Shown: positions 1-8,521, numbered from the stretch's first letter. The stretch is 12,249 bases of DNA from CBDCLY01 sp965218715 (GCA_965218715.1 CBDCLY010000010.1:1-12249); one strand, 5' to 3'. A program made the numbers and translations. The notes: generated by a model from the letters alone, not told the origin.

Positions 1-523
1 TAAGGCTACAAATGAGCTTTACGCTAAAGTTTCTCATTTAAATTATGGTCAAAAAATTATTGGTCTTAGATACTTCAACATATTTGGACCCAATCAAAGC
101 CCAAAAGGAGCTTACGCAGCTGTAATTCCATTGTTTATCCAATCCTTGTCGAACGAAAAGTCACCATTTATTAATGGAGATGGGAAACAAACAAGAGATT
201 TTACTTTTGTAGAAAATGCTGTCCAGGCAAACATCCGTGCTTTGTTTACTCCTCATGAAAAGGCATTTGGAGAAATATTTAATGTGGCAGTTGGAGAACA
301 GTATTCACTATTAAATCTTTTTGATCTTATCAAAAAATTTACTGGTTCCTCGGTGAAGCCTTTTCATCGCGAATCAAGGGCAGGAGATATTCAAGACTCT
401 TTAGCCAATATTGATAAAAGTCGAGAATTACTAGGTTATCAACCAATGGTTAAATTTGAAGATGGATTAGAAAGAACAGTAGAGTGGTTTTTATCTGATC
501 AGAACAAATTTAAAGACTGGTAA
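1..523 (+). CDS. Nucleotide-sugar 4-epimerase, SDR family (WbpP/TviC-like), 3' part only
   Basis: This is the C-terminal ~174 residues of an extended short-chain dehydrogenase/reductase; the gene begins before the window and reads in frame from base 2. The first complete codon is Lys in the context K-ATNELYA. In the WbpP/TviC family this lysine is the last residue of the catalytic YxxxK motif, so the window opens inside the active site. Family blocks follow: GLRYFNIFGP, GAYAAVIP, and FINGDGKQTRDFTFVEN, the substrate-side motif of UDP-GlcNAc/UDP-GalNAc 4-epimerases. The C-terminal part runs through LLGYQPMVKFEDGL, as usual in this family. The NAD-binding Rossmann half is not visible. Its likely role is to interconvert UDP-HexNAc or a related sugar in the cytoplasm for surface polysaccharide synthesis. 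It lies 1 nt upstream of a capsule-type phosphatase gene, suggesting one transcript. Exact sugar specificity cannot be read; a UDP-glucuronate epimerase is a less likely alternative. Confidence 0.88.
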   Translation, partial: KATNELYAKVSHLNYGQKIIGLRYFNIFGPNQSPKGAYAAVIPLFIQSLSNEKSPFINGDGKQTRDFTFVENAVQANIRALFTPHEKAFGEIFNVAVGEQYSLLNLFDLIKKFTGSSVKPFHRESRAGDIQDSLANIDKSRELLGYQPMVKFEDGLERTVEWFLSDQNKFKDW

Positions 524-524
524 G

Positions 525-1271
525 ATGTCATGGTTATCCAATTTATTTAGCAGAAATAGAAATTTAGAACCAATTGATTTATCTCAAATTGGCCTAGATC
601 TTCACTCTCACCTTATTCCTGGAATTGACGACGGTGCAAAAACTATGGAAGATAGTATTGCTATGATTCGGAAATTCAAAGAATTAGGATTTGATAGGAT
701 TACCACTACACCTCATGTAATGAGTGATTTTTACAAAAACACTCCTGAAATAATTCTAGGAGGGTTGAAAGCAGTTAGGGAAGAACTTGAAAAGCAAAAA
801 ATTAATGTTGAAATAAATGCTGCCGCTGAGTATTATTTAGATGAAACGCTTGAAGATTTAATTAAAGAAAACAAGGTATTAACCATCGGCGAAAACCATG
901 TCTTGTTTGAATTGCCTTTTATGGCAGAACCGCCCAATTTAGACAGCATAATTTTTGAGTTGCAAACCAATTCATACGTCCCCATATTGGCCCATCCAGA
1001 GCGGTATAGCTACTGGTACAGCAATTTCGAGAAATATCAAGAATTGCACGACAAAGGCGTGAAGCTGCAATTGAACATGCTTTCTTTAATTGGCCATTAT
1101 TCTCCCCAAACTCAAAAAATTGCAGAGCGCATGATTGATGCTGATATTGTTTCTTTTATAGGATCAGACTGTCACCATATGCATCACTTAGAATTGCTAG
1201 ACTTGGTTAGACGTAAAAAGCATTTCCACCAATTGTTAAATAGTGGCTCTTTATTGAATGCTACCATTTAA
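525..1271 (+). CDS. PHP-domain tyrosine-protein phosphatase, CpsB/CapC/YwqE family
   Basis: A 248-aa cytoplasmic protein with the trinuclear-metal PHP fold used by CpsB/Wzb-type phosphatases, which dephosphorylate the tyrosine-rich tail of polysaccharide co-polymerase kinases and so tune capsule or EPS export. Visible metal-site motifs are DLHSH (25-29), PGIDDGA (32-38), TTPH (61-64), the Glu of AAEYYLD (E102), AHPER (156-160) and GSDCHH (213-218). These are all the motifs expected for this family, and the length is normal (~245-255). The ATG lies 1 nt after the epimerase stop, so the two are probably co-transcribed and perhaps translationally coupled. The 3' end overlaps murB, on the other strand, by 4 bp. 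The cognate tyrosine kinase (Wzc-like) is not in the window. The family call is firm. Phosphatase activity is inferred from the family; some PHP members have other phosphoesterase activities. Confidence 0.9.
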   Translation: MSWLSNLFSRNRNLEPIDLSQIGLDLHSHLIPGIDDGAKTMEDSIAMIRKFKELGFDRITTTPHVMSDFYKNTPEIILGGLKAVREELEKQKINVEINAAAEYYLDETLEDLIKENKVLTIGENHVLFELPFMAEPPNLDSIIFELQTNSYVPILAHPERYSYWYSNFEKYQELHDKGVKLQLNMLSLIGHYSPQTQKIAERMIDADIVSFIGSDCHHMHHLELLDLVRRKKHFHQLLNSGSLLNATI

Positions 1272-2293
1272 GAGATTAGATTAACCTCTCTTTCTAAGCT
1301 AATTCCAAATTTTTCTTGAACATCTAGGATTATTTTATCCGATAGATCACTAATTTCTTTTCCACTGGCAGATCCATAATTGACCAAAACCAATGCCTGG
1401 TTTCTTATGCACACCAGCATCGCCCCTTTCGAAAAACCTTTCCATCCTGCTTTTTCAATCAGCCAACCAGCAGCAAGTTTAACTGAACCATCCGGTAAAG
1501 CGTAAGCTGGAATTTCCTGGTGTAATTTTCTTAAATCGTCGACCACGCTTTTGCCAACGATTGGGTTCTTAAAGAATGAACCAGCATTTCCAATCTCTTT
1601 CGGATTCGGCAATTTCCTTTGTCGAATATTGATCACTGCTTGAGAAACTGCTTTTAATGAAAGTTCAGGATCAGAGTTGTTCTTAAGTTCCTCCTTAATT
1701 GCACCGTAGTCTAGCTTAAAGTTTGGACTAAGCTTTAACCTGAAATCAACATGATGAATGAGGTACTTGTTTTTATGAGAAGTTTTAAAAATACTAGTTC
1801 GGTAGTCAAATTTGCAATCAGCGTTGGCGAAGACCTCACTTTTACCAGAAGATAAATTAGAGGCATGAACATTTTCAATTACATCTTTCACTTCAACACC
1901 GTATGCGCCAATATTTTGCATCGGACTGGCACCAACACAACCAGGAATCAAGGATAGGTTTTCTATGCCGGAAAAATTGTTCTCAATACACCAGAGAACA
2001 AATTCATGCCAATTTTCTCCAGCACCAACCCGAATTAAAACAGAATTCTCACTCTTTTCAAGTATCGTTTTCCCTAAAATTCGATTTTGAATAATTAAAC
2101 CGTTAAAGTCATTTTGAAACAATACATTGCTTCCCCCGCCAATAATCATGCTTGCTTCCTTTTGATAAACCTCTTCAGAAATCAGTTTTTTTATTTGGTC
2201 CACCGTTTCTAGTTTAGTAAAATATTTTGCCTTCACACTAAGGCCAAAAGAATTCAGTTCTTTTAAAGGGAAATTTGCTTGTATCTTCATCAT
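1268..2293 (-). CDS. murB: UDP-N-acetylenolpyruvoylglucosamine reductase (MurB, type I)
   Basis: MurB uses FAD and NADPH to reduce UDP-GlcNAc-enolpyruvate to UDP-MurNAc, the second committed step of peptidoglycan precursor synthesis in the cytoplasm. The 341-aa length matches E. coli-type (type I) MurB. FAD-domain motifs are GGGSNVLF (52-59), IPGCVGASPMQNIGAYG (116-132) and YRTSIF (164-169, holding the active-site Arg). The substrate domain carries RQRKLPNP (224-231) and GNAGSFFKNP (235-244), where Ser239 is the expected proton donor. A Glu near the C terminus (E334 or E336, in LEREV) matches the third catalytic residue. The gene opens with two Met codons (ATGATG); either could be the start. 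It lies on the opposite strand between a polysaccharide phosphatase gene and a glycosyltransferase gene, and is transcribed away from the latter. It looks intact. Confidence 0.97.
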   Translation of the reverse strand: MMKIQANFPLKELNSFGLSVKAKYFTKLETVDQIKKLISEEVYQKEASMIIGGGSNVLFQNDFNGLIIQNRILGKTILEKSENSVLIRVGAGENWHEFVLWCIENNFSGIENLSLIPGCVGASPMQNIGAYGVEVKDVIENVHASNLSSGKSEVFANADCKFDYRTSIFKTSHKNKYLIHHVDFRLKLSPNFKLDYGAIKEELKNNSDPELSLKAVSQAVINIRQRKLPNPKEIGNAGSFFKNPIVGKSVVDDLRKLHQEIPAYALPDGSVKLAAGWLIEKAGWKGFSKGAMLVCIRNQALVLVNYGSASGKEISDLSDKIILDVQEKFGISLEREVNLIS

Positions 2294-2304
2294 CTAGTTG
2301 GTCA

Positions 2305-2312
2305 CAAAGATA
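2305..2312 (-). promoter_or_regulatory. Putative -7 box of the murB promoter
   Basis: On the minus strand this reads TATCTTTG, a full match to the Bacteroidota -7 consensus TAnnTTTG. It ends 11 nt before the first murB ATG, which would place transcription start a few bases from the start codon, giving a very short or leaderless 5' end. No good TTTG -33 element is seen 19-20 nt upstream; that position falls at the start of the divergent glycosyltransferase gene. The box match is seen directly; promoter activity is inferred. Confidence 0.45.
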
Positions 2313-2332
2313 GATTTCTATTGTGAAAATAA

Positions 2333-3445
2333 ATGCTAAATTTCGCTTCAGTGAGCACAAGAAAACGAATTATTGTTTCTGTAAGTAATGACCTAAGCAC
2401 TGACCAAAGGGTTCAGAAGATTTGTGCTTCACTTTCTAATCAAGGATACAATGTTTTATTGCTAGGAAGATGGAGAAAAGATAGTCAAGACTTTAGTCCA
2501 GAGCACTACCAAGGAAAAAGGTTTAGCTTATGGTTCAATAAAGGACCATTGTTTTACATCAACTTAAACATTCGTCTATTTGTGCATCTACTCTTCTCAA
2601 AGTCAAACCTTCTTCTGGCAAATGATTTAGATGTGTTAGCGGCTAATTATTTAGCTTCAAAACTTAAATCTCTTCCTTTGGTTTATGATAGTCATGAATA
2701 CTTTACCGAGGTTCCAGAATTGGTTCATCGACCTAGAGTAAAATCGATTTGGGAATTTATCGAGAAGAGAATCTTGCCAAAATTAAAACATTCTTATACG
2801 GTGAGTCCTGGAATTGCCGATGCCTATTATGAGAAGTATGGTTTAAAAATGGATCTAATTTTTAATTTTCCGAGAAAAATTGATGTCCCAGAAAACTTAA
2901 ATAAAGACAGAAACACTGTTATTTACCAAGGTGCATTAAATGTTGGGAGAGGTCTAGAAGAGTTGATTGCCGCATTTCAGCACCTCCCTAATAAAAAGCT
3001 TTTGATTGCAGGTGCAGGCGACATTGAAAACGACCTAAAAAAGCAGGTAAAAGAATTAGGGTTGGAAAAAACGATTATCTTTTTAGGCAGGTTGAGTCCA
3101 AATGAATTAAGACCATATACTTTAGGGGCTGGACTCGGCATTTCAATTGAAAAAGATATAGGATTGAATTATCGATTTGCAGTGCCCAATAAAGTGTTTG
3201 ATTGCATCCAATGCTTAACGCCAATCTTGTATTCAGATCTTATAGAAGTAAAAAAAATAATTGGAGCCTTTGACTTAGGAGAAGAGTTAAGGTCCTATGA
3301 TGCGAAAGAAATGGCTGAGCAGATAAAATCTATGCTTGAAAGTAATCAATATGAGCATTGGCAACAAGATGCAAGAAAGGCTAGGGAAGTGCTAAATTGG
3401 GAGCATGAAGAAAAAAAGTTAAAGGAAATATTCAATAACATTTGA
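2333..3445 (+). CDS. Glycosyltransferase, GT-B fold, GT4-like (surface polysaccharide)
   Basis: A 370-aa protein with two Rossmann-like halves. The N-terminal acceptor domain has the KRIIVSVSNDLSTDQRV opening (11-27), typical of Bacteroidota GT4-like enzymes, a NDLD motif (97-100) and YDSHEYF (118-124). The C-terminal donor domain begins near YQGALNVGRGLEEL (198-211), continues with LLIAGAGD (223-230), and has the donor loop NYRFAVPNKVFDCI (279-292). Where many GT4 enzymes carry an EX7E pair, Asp290 stands in for the second Glu, a common variant in this subgroup. No membrane segment or signal peptide is evident, so it likely works at the inner face of the inner membrane on a lipid-linked glycan. 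The ATG at 2333 was used; a GTG 18 nt downstream is an alternative start. It is divergent from murB (39-nt spacer) and 1 nt upstream of a second glycosyltransferase. Donor and acceptor sugars are unknown. Confidence 0.85.
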   Translation: MLNFASVSTRKRIIVSVSNDLSTDQRVQKICASLSNQGYNVLLLGRWRKDSQDFSPEHYQGKRFSLWFNKGPLFYINLNIRLFVHLLFSKSNLLLANDLDVLAANYLASKLKSLPLVYDSHEYFTEVPELVHRPRVKSIWEFIEKRILPKLKHSYTVSPGIADAYYEKYGLKMDLIFNFPRKIDVPENLNKDRNTVIYQGALNVGRGLEELIAAFQHLPNKKLLIAGAGDIENDLKKQVKELGLEKTIIFLGRLSPNELRPYTLGAGLGISIEKDIGLNYRFAVPNKVFDCIQCLTPILYSDLIEVKKIIGAFDLGEELRSYDAKEMAEQIKSMLESNQYEHWQQDARKAREVLNWEHEEKKLKEIFNNI

Positions 3446-3446
3446 T

Positions 3447-4574
3447 TTGAAAAAAGTTGATATTCATGTAATCGCATTTGATGTTCCATCGCCCCCGAAC
3501 TATGGAGGAATAATAGATGTTTATTACAGGCTCAAAGCATTTCATATGCATGGGATTAAAGTGGCATTACATTGTTTTGATTATCAACAAAAAGAGTTTG
3601 GGAGCTTGAATGAATTGGTTGAGGAATTAAATTGCTACCCTAGGCAAATGAGTTTGCTTAAACATTTTTCTAAAATTCCATTCATAGTTAAATCAAGGCA
3701 AAGTAGAAAACTAGTATATCGATTAAAAATGGATAATTCTCCCATTTGGTTGGAAGGTTTACATTCAACCTATCTACTTTTTAATGGACAACTATCAGAT
3801 CGATTAATTTATGTTAGAACGCACAATGTAGAGCATGATTATTATTCTTCTCTTTCTAAGGTAGAAGGAAATCCTTTTCGTCGTTTTTATTATTGGGCAG
3901 AGGCAATCAAACTAAAACATTTTGAAGCTGTATTGGCAAAAGCGAATGCCATCTTCGCTTTGTCATTATCAGATCTAAGTCATTTTAAAAAATTAAATCA
4001 GAATACACATTATCTACCCATATTTATTGAAGATGAGATAAATGAGCAGCTTGAATTCGAGTTAAAGCAACAAGCCATTTATCATGGAAACCTTGAGGTG
4101 ATGGAAAATGAAAATGCAGTAAAGTTTTTAATGCAGGTGCTTGAAAATTCAAAAGAAACGCTGATTGTAGCTGGCAGAAATCCTAGAAAAAGTCTAAAAA
4201 GAAGGATTGCCTTAAATAGCAATGTTCATTTGGTAGAAAATCCGAGCGATGAAGAATTATTAAGACTTATTGCAGAATCAAAAGTGGCCTGCTTACCAAC
4301 TTTTCAAAAAACAGGAATAAAAATCAAGTTGGTAAAATCACTGATTTTAGGGAACCAAATCCTCGCCAATAATGAAATGGTATTTGGTACAGATTTAATG
4401 GAACATTGCAACATTGCAAATGATCTAAATGAATGGAGTACTGAGTTGTCTAGATTACTCGAAGAGGAAATCGATCATGAAGAACTGAAAAAGCGAAGAA
4501 ATATAGTTGCAGAAAAGTTTAATAATCACAGCAACATTAAGAAGCTGTTGGAATTGTTGGCTTTGGCTCGCTAA
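3447..4574 (+). CDS. Glycosyltransferase, GT-B fold, group 1-like, TTG start
   Basis: A 375-aa protein whose start is the TTG 1 nt after the previous glycosyltransferase stop; no in-frame ATG occurs before the first conserved motif, so TTG is the sensible start. The N-terminal domain has the glycine-loop motif PSPPNYGGIIDVYYRLKAF (14-32), which binds nucleotide-sugar phosphates in GT-B enzymes, and a HNVEHDYY block (126-133) typical of a Bacteroidota sub-family. The donor half begins at YHGNLEVMENENAV (212-225), with IVAGRNP (240-246) and TGIKIKLVKSLILGNQIL (289-306) aligning to the usual EX7E region. Both Glu positions appear replaced (Thr/Gln and Lys), so donor binding is non-standard. It probably acts with the upstream enzyme on the same glycan. 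Its last 38 bp overlap the ftsE-like gene on the other strand. Specific substrates cannot be inferred. Confidence 0.8.
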   Translation: MKKVDIHVIAFDVPSPPNYGGIIDVYYRLKAFHMHGIKVALHCFDYQQKEFGSLNELVEELNCYPRQMSLLKHFSKIPFIVKSRQSRKLVYRLKMDNSPIWLEGLHSTYLLFNGQLSDRLIYVRTHNVEHDYYSSLSKVEGNPFRRFYYWAEAIKLKHFEAVLAKANAIFALSLSDLSHFKKLNQNTHYLPIFIEDEINEQLEFELKQQAIYHGNLEVMENENAVKFLMQVLENSKETLIVAGRNPRKSLKRRIALNSNVHLVENPSDEELLRLIAESKVACLPTFQKTGIKIKLVKSLILGNQILANNEMVFGTDLMEHCNIANDLNEWSTELSRLLEEEIDHEELKKRRNIVAEKFNNHSNIKKLLELLALAR

Positions 4575-5232
4575 TCTTTCCATTTTCAAATTGCAAAATT
4601 CTTCCTGGAAACTTTCTAATCAATTCATAATCATGTGTTGCAATTAAAACTGCCTTATCATTTTGGCTAATGGATACCAATAGTTTCATGATTTCAATTG
4701 AGGTTTCAGGATCTAAGTTTCCTGTAGGCTCATCTGCTAAAATTACCTCTGGATCGTTTAATAAAGCTCTTGCTATGGCAACCCGTTGTTGCTCTCCTCC
4801 AGATAATTCATGAGGCATTTTAAACCCTTTAGTACCAATGCCTACTTTTTCTAATACCGTTTGAATTCCTTCAATAATTTCTTTTTTGCCCTTCCAGCCT
4901 GTAGCTTTCATTACAAACTTCAGATTGTTTTGAACGGTTCGATCTGATAACAATTGAAAGTCTTGAAATACGATGCCAATCTTCCTTCTGAGGTAGGGAA
5001 TCTTTTTTCGTTTAATACTTTGAAGATCATGTCCGGCAACCCTTGCTTCTCCCTCTTGTAATTTTAGTTCTCCATACAGGGTTTTTAGAAAGCTACTTTT
5101 TCCGCTACCATTTTTTCCTACCAAATAAACAATTTCTCCTTTTTCAATTCTTAATCCAAGGTTAGAAAGCACCAAATGTTTCTTTTGAAAAACATTTACA
5201 CTATTCAATTCTATTATTGCTGTTCCTGGCAT
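4537..5232 (-). CDS. ftsE: ABC transporter ATPase, FtsE-like cell-division protein
   Basis: A 231-aa ABC ATPase of the FtsE/LolD/MacB size class. Motifs in order: Walker A GKNGSGKSS (39-47), Q-loop Gln90 in GIVFQDFQLL, signature LSGGEQQR (143-150), Walker B VILADEP (163-169), D-loop GNLDPE (171-176) and H-loop His200 in IATHDYEL. The VFQDFQLLSDRTVQNNL block (88-104) and overall length fit FtsE best. FtsE pairs with the membrane protein FtsX and drives peptidoglycan hydrolases at the divisome. No ftsX lies next to it here; from general experience, in Bacteroidota the two are often apart. A LolD-like lipoprotein exporter ATPase is the main alternative. Transcription starts from a well-formed promoter just upstream. 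The last 13 codons (including the stop) lie inside the 3' end of the convergent glycosyltransferase gene, with no room for a separate terminator. Confidence 0.85.
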   Translation of the reverse strand: MPGTAIIELNSVNVFQKKHLVLSNLGLRIEKGEIVYLVGKNGSGKSSFLKTLYGELKLQEGEARVAGHDLQSIKRKKIPYLRRKIGIVFQDFQLLSDRTVQNNLKFVMKATGWKGKKEIIEGIQTVLEKVGIGTKGFKMPHELSGGEQQRVAIARALLNDPEVILADEPTGNLDPETSIEIMKLLVSISQNDKAVLIATHDYELIRKFPGRILQFENGKISEPKPTIPTAS

Positions 5233-5246
5233 GACTGTAATTTTTT

Positions 5247-5278
5247 CAAATATAAGCAGCTATTCTTGCTATTTCAAA
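5247..5278 (-). promoter_or_regulatory. Bacteroidota-type promoter for the ftsE-like gene
   Basis: On the minus strand a TTTG -33 element (5275-5278) is followed by exactly 20 nt and then TATATTTG (5247-5254), a perfect match to the TAnnTTTG -7 box recognised by the Bacteroidota primary sigma factor. Transcription would start near 5240, about 8 nt before the ATG at 5232, so the mRNA has a very short leader. Both boxes and their spacing are seen directly; activity is inferred. Confidence 0.72.
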
Positions 5279-5305
5279 GGTGAATAAATTGATTGGTGAG
5301 CATAA

Positions 5306-5324
5306 ATAGTATAAGCAATACTAT
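5306..5324. repeat. Short perfect inverted repeat in a divergent promoter region
   Basis: ATAGTAT and ATACTAT form a perfect 7-bp inverted repeat around a 5-nt centre (AAGCA). It lies in the 195-bp spacer between the divergent ftsE-like gene and the TPR gene, 28 bp upstream of the ftsE -33 element and about 100 bp before the TPR start. The size and dyad shape fit an operator for a dimeric regulator, but in AT-rich DNA such a palindrome can arise by chance. No U-tract follows, so it is not a terminator. Confidence 0.35.
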
Positions 5325-5427
5325 CAACAAAAATGCGTTGAAAACTTCACTCTTTATTAGTTTAGTCCGCAACACATAAGGCTAACTTTAAATTTTTAGA
5401 TTACAATTTAATTTTCATTTCAGCTTA

Positions 5428-8400
5428 ATGTTCAAAAGCCTTAGAATCTCCTTATTCGTTCTGATAGTATTTAGTGGCAGTCTATTGTATGGACAGTTGA
5501 GCATGGTTCAAAAAGGTGGTGATTTAGAATTTAGAGACGGGATAGAGCTTTTTCAAAAGGAAAAATTTGTCCTTGCGCAAAGAACCTTTAACCAAGTTTT
5601 AAAAAGCGATTTAGGCTCCCAATCAGAAATTCGAATTGACGCTGAATACTATTATGCTCTTTGTGCCATTGAATTATTTCATAGCAATGCTGATGCTTTG
5701 CTTAGAAGGTTCATTGAAAATCACCCAGAAAGTGCACATCAGGTAGAAGCAAGATTTAATCTGGCGAAATTTCAATTCAGAAAGAAGCGGTATGAGGATG
5801 TGTTAAACATTTTGAGTCAAGTGGATCAATTAGACTTGAGCCATGAGGAGCAAGCAGAATTTAATTTTAAGGCAGGTTATAGCCATTTCCAATTGGATGA
5901 ATTTAAGGAAGCAGCCCAATATTTTTATGAAATTAAGGATACCGACAATCCATATGTTTCTGCAGCAAGGTACTATTATGCTCACATTGCCTATCAGGAT
6001 AAAAAGTACGTAACAGCGGCTACGAATTTTCGAAAAATATCTAAGGACAAGCAGTTTGGACCCTTGGTGCCCTATTACTTAAGTCAAGTTTATTATTTAC
6101 AAAAGAAGTACGACACCCTATTGGCCTATGCCCCTGCAGTATTGGATTCTGCTCCTCCTAAAAGAGAGGAAGAAATAAGGAAGATGATTGGAGTTGCATA
6201 TTATGAAACAGAACGATACAAGGAGGCCATTCCATATTTAGAGAAGTACTTGACTAAAAAGACTGGTGTAAAGGAGGATTATTATCAATTGGGTTACGCG
6301 CATTACAAAGTTGGACAATACGATTTGGCCAAGAAGAACTTGGAATTGTCAATTGGCGAAAATGATACCTTGGCTCAGAATGCATACTATTACATTGGTG
6401 AGTCCAATATTAGATTGGGTTCTAAACGACAAGCAAAAGAAGCATTTAGAAGTGCCTATAGAGAAGGCCCAGATGAAGAGATAAAAGAGGATGCCTTGTT
6501 CAATTATGCTATGACGGCCTATGAATTGTCATTTCATCCTTACGATGACGCCATCCTAGCATTTGAGGAATACATCAATTCTTATCCCAATTCAAGTAAG
6601 CTAGCCAATGCCTATGAATACCTTGTAGGGGTTTATTATACAACAAAAAATTACAAAGAAGCATTGGCTTCTATCGATCGCATAAAGGATCAAAACATCA
6701 GATTATTAGAGGCCAAGCAAAGAATCGCCTATTATCGAGGAATAGAATTGTTTAGAGAGAATAAATACCGTGAGGCCATAGATCTTTTTACCATTTCACG
6801 TTCAAATAATTACAATCAGAAATTGTTTGCAATGGCTCAGTTCTGGAAAGCTGAAGCCTTTTATTCATTGAAAGATTACGACAATGCGAATGATTCATAT
6901 TCAACGTTTCTTTCTAGTCCAGGTTCATTGTCATTGCCAGAATATACTAAAGGGTTTTACGGTTTGGCCTATACCAATTATGAAAGCCAAAAGTACAAGA
7001 GTGCCATCTTTTGGTTTAGAGAATATTTAGACAATTCCGTTCCTGAGCATGTTGGGCTAATTAATGATGCCTATTTAAGAATTGGAGATAGCTATTTCAT
7101 TCAAAAGGATTATTCTAACGCTATAAAATATTACGACCAAGCTATTAAATTAAATGTGAATCAACAGGATTATGCCAGCCTTCAAAGTGCCATTTCAAGC
7201 GGTGTTTTAGGCAATTATAAAAATAAAGCTGAGCGCTTAAAAACCTTGATTCAAGATTATCCAAAATCTGTTCATCATGATGATGCCTTATTCGAATTAG
7301 GGAAAACCTATTTAATATTAAATCGTGAACAGGATGCAATGGCTTTTTACCAGCAACTGATCAATGATTACCCCTCGAGTAATTATTTGGCTGAAGCTTA
7401 CTTAAAAGTAGGTTTGATTCACTTTAACTTGAAACAGGATGATGCTGCAATGGCATCATTCGATAAGGTCATTAAAGATTTCCCATCTACAGGGTCAGCA
7501 AAAGAAGCATTAGAAAAGGTAAGAAAAGTGTTCATTGAAAAGGCAGATGCCGAAGGGTTCGAAGCTTATATCAATGGTGTGCCTTTCGCTAACATCAGCA
7601 AGGCAAAACTAGATTCTACATCCTATGTGATAGCGGAAAACAATTACCTTGGAGGAAATTGTGAAAAGGCCACAAGAGATTTCACCAACTATTTGAAAAG
7701 ATACCCAGAAGGGATTTTTAGTTTAAACGCTCATTTCTATCGAGCAGAATGCGAAGCAAAAGCAAATTTTGACCAAGAAGCAATTTTAGATTACAATGAA
7801 GTCTTAAGTAGAAGTCCAAATAAATTTTTAGAGAAGTCACTGCTACAATTGGCTAAGTTGCATCTAGAGATGGATCAGTTAAAAGAGGCTGGAGAGTATT
7901 TCGAACAATTAAAAAGCACTGCCGAACGTCAGCAAAATAGAGAGTTTGCAATAAACAGTTTAATGGAAATAAGATTTAGGCAAGGCAAGTTACGATCAAG
8001 CTGGGGAAATGGCAAAATTGGTTTTAGCAAATCAAACTAATGATTCTCGAATCCAAGAGAAAGCAAGATTAATTATTGGGAAAGGTGCGTATGAAACTGA
8101 AGATTATGAATCAGCGATTGTTCAATTTGATTCCATAAGAAATAGCAATAATGAAGTAGGGGCCGAAGCAAAATACTTATTGGCAAGAATTTACTATTTG
8201 CAAGGTCTATATAAAGAAAGCGACACCATAATTTACACTTTAGTAGACCAAGTGCCATCTTCTCCTTATTGGATCGCCAAAGGATTTATTCTCTTGGCAG
8301 ATAATTTCATTTCTAAGGGAGACTATTACAATGCAAGAATTACTTTCCAAAGCGTAATTGATAATGCAGAAAATAAGGAATTGGTTGATATAGCAAGCGA

Positions 8401-8521
8401 GAAACTAAGCATTTTAAGACAGGCTGAAGAATTGGATAAAAACAATGAAGCGGCTCCGATAGAAATTTTCCTTGACGAAGAAAATGTATCCAATAAATCC
8501 ATTTTTGATATTGAGGAATAG
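5428..8521 (+). CDS. Large exported TPR-repeat protein; one frameshift near 7990
   Basis: The intact 5' part (5428-7989, 854 codons) and the 3' part in the next frame (7991-8521) are one gene split by a single extra T at 7990/7991. Removing it gives AAG TAC GAT CAA GCT, i.e. GKYDQAGEMAKL, a perfect TPR signature across the joint, and a 1030-aa product. As written, the first frame stops at 8040. Residues 1-22 are a signal peptide (basic start, hydrophobic LFVLIVF core, ..LLYG before Gln23), so the protein is exported to the periplasm or outer membrane. I count about 21 TPR helix-B signatures, e.g. ERYKEAIPYLEKYL, GQYDLAKKNL, KDYSNAIKYYDQAI, GDYYNARITFQ; the repeats fill nearly the whole mature chain, ending in a short acidic tail. 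No catalytic domain is visible, so it is a protein-binding scaffold. Its partner is probably the barrel protein encoded 1 nt downstream. The function is not known to me. Confidence 0.88.

Noticed and set aside
1903..2094. 63-codon plus-strand open frame inside murB
   Set aside because: It lies entirely antisense to well-conserved MurB coding sequence and shows no recognisable motif; a shadow frame. The other minus-strand short frames inside the TPR, barrel and gyrB genes were rejected for the same reason.
5338..5390. Candidate promoters for the TPR gene (TTG 5338-5340 with TAGTTTAG 5358-5365; TAACTTTA 5383-5390)
   Set aside because: Each has one mismatch in the -7 box and poor -33 or spacing; not strong enough to call in AT-rich DNA.
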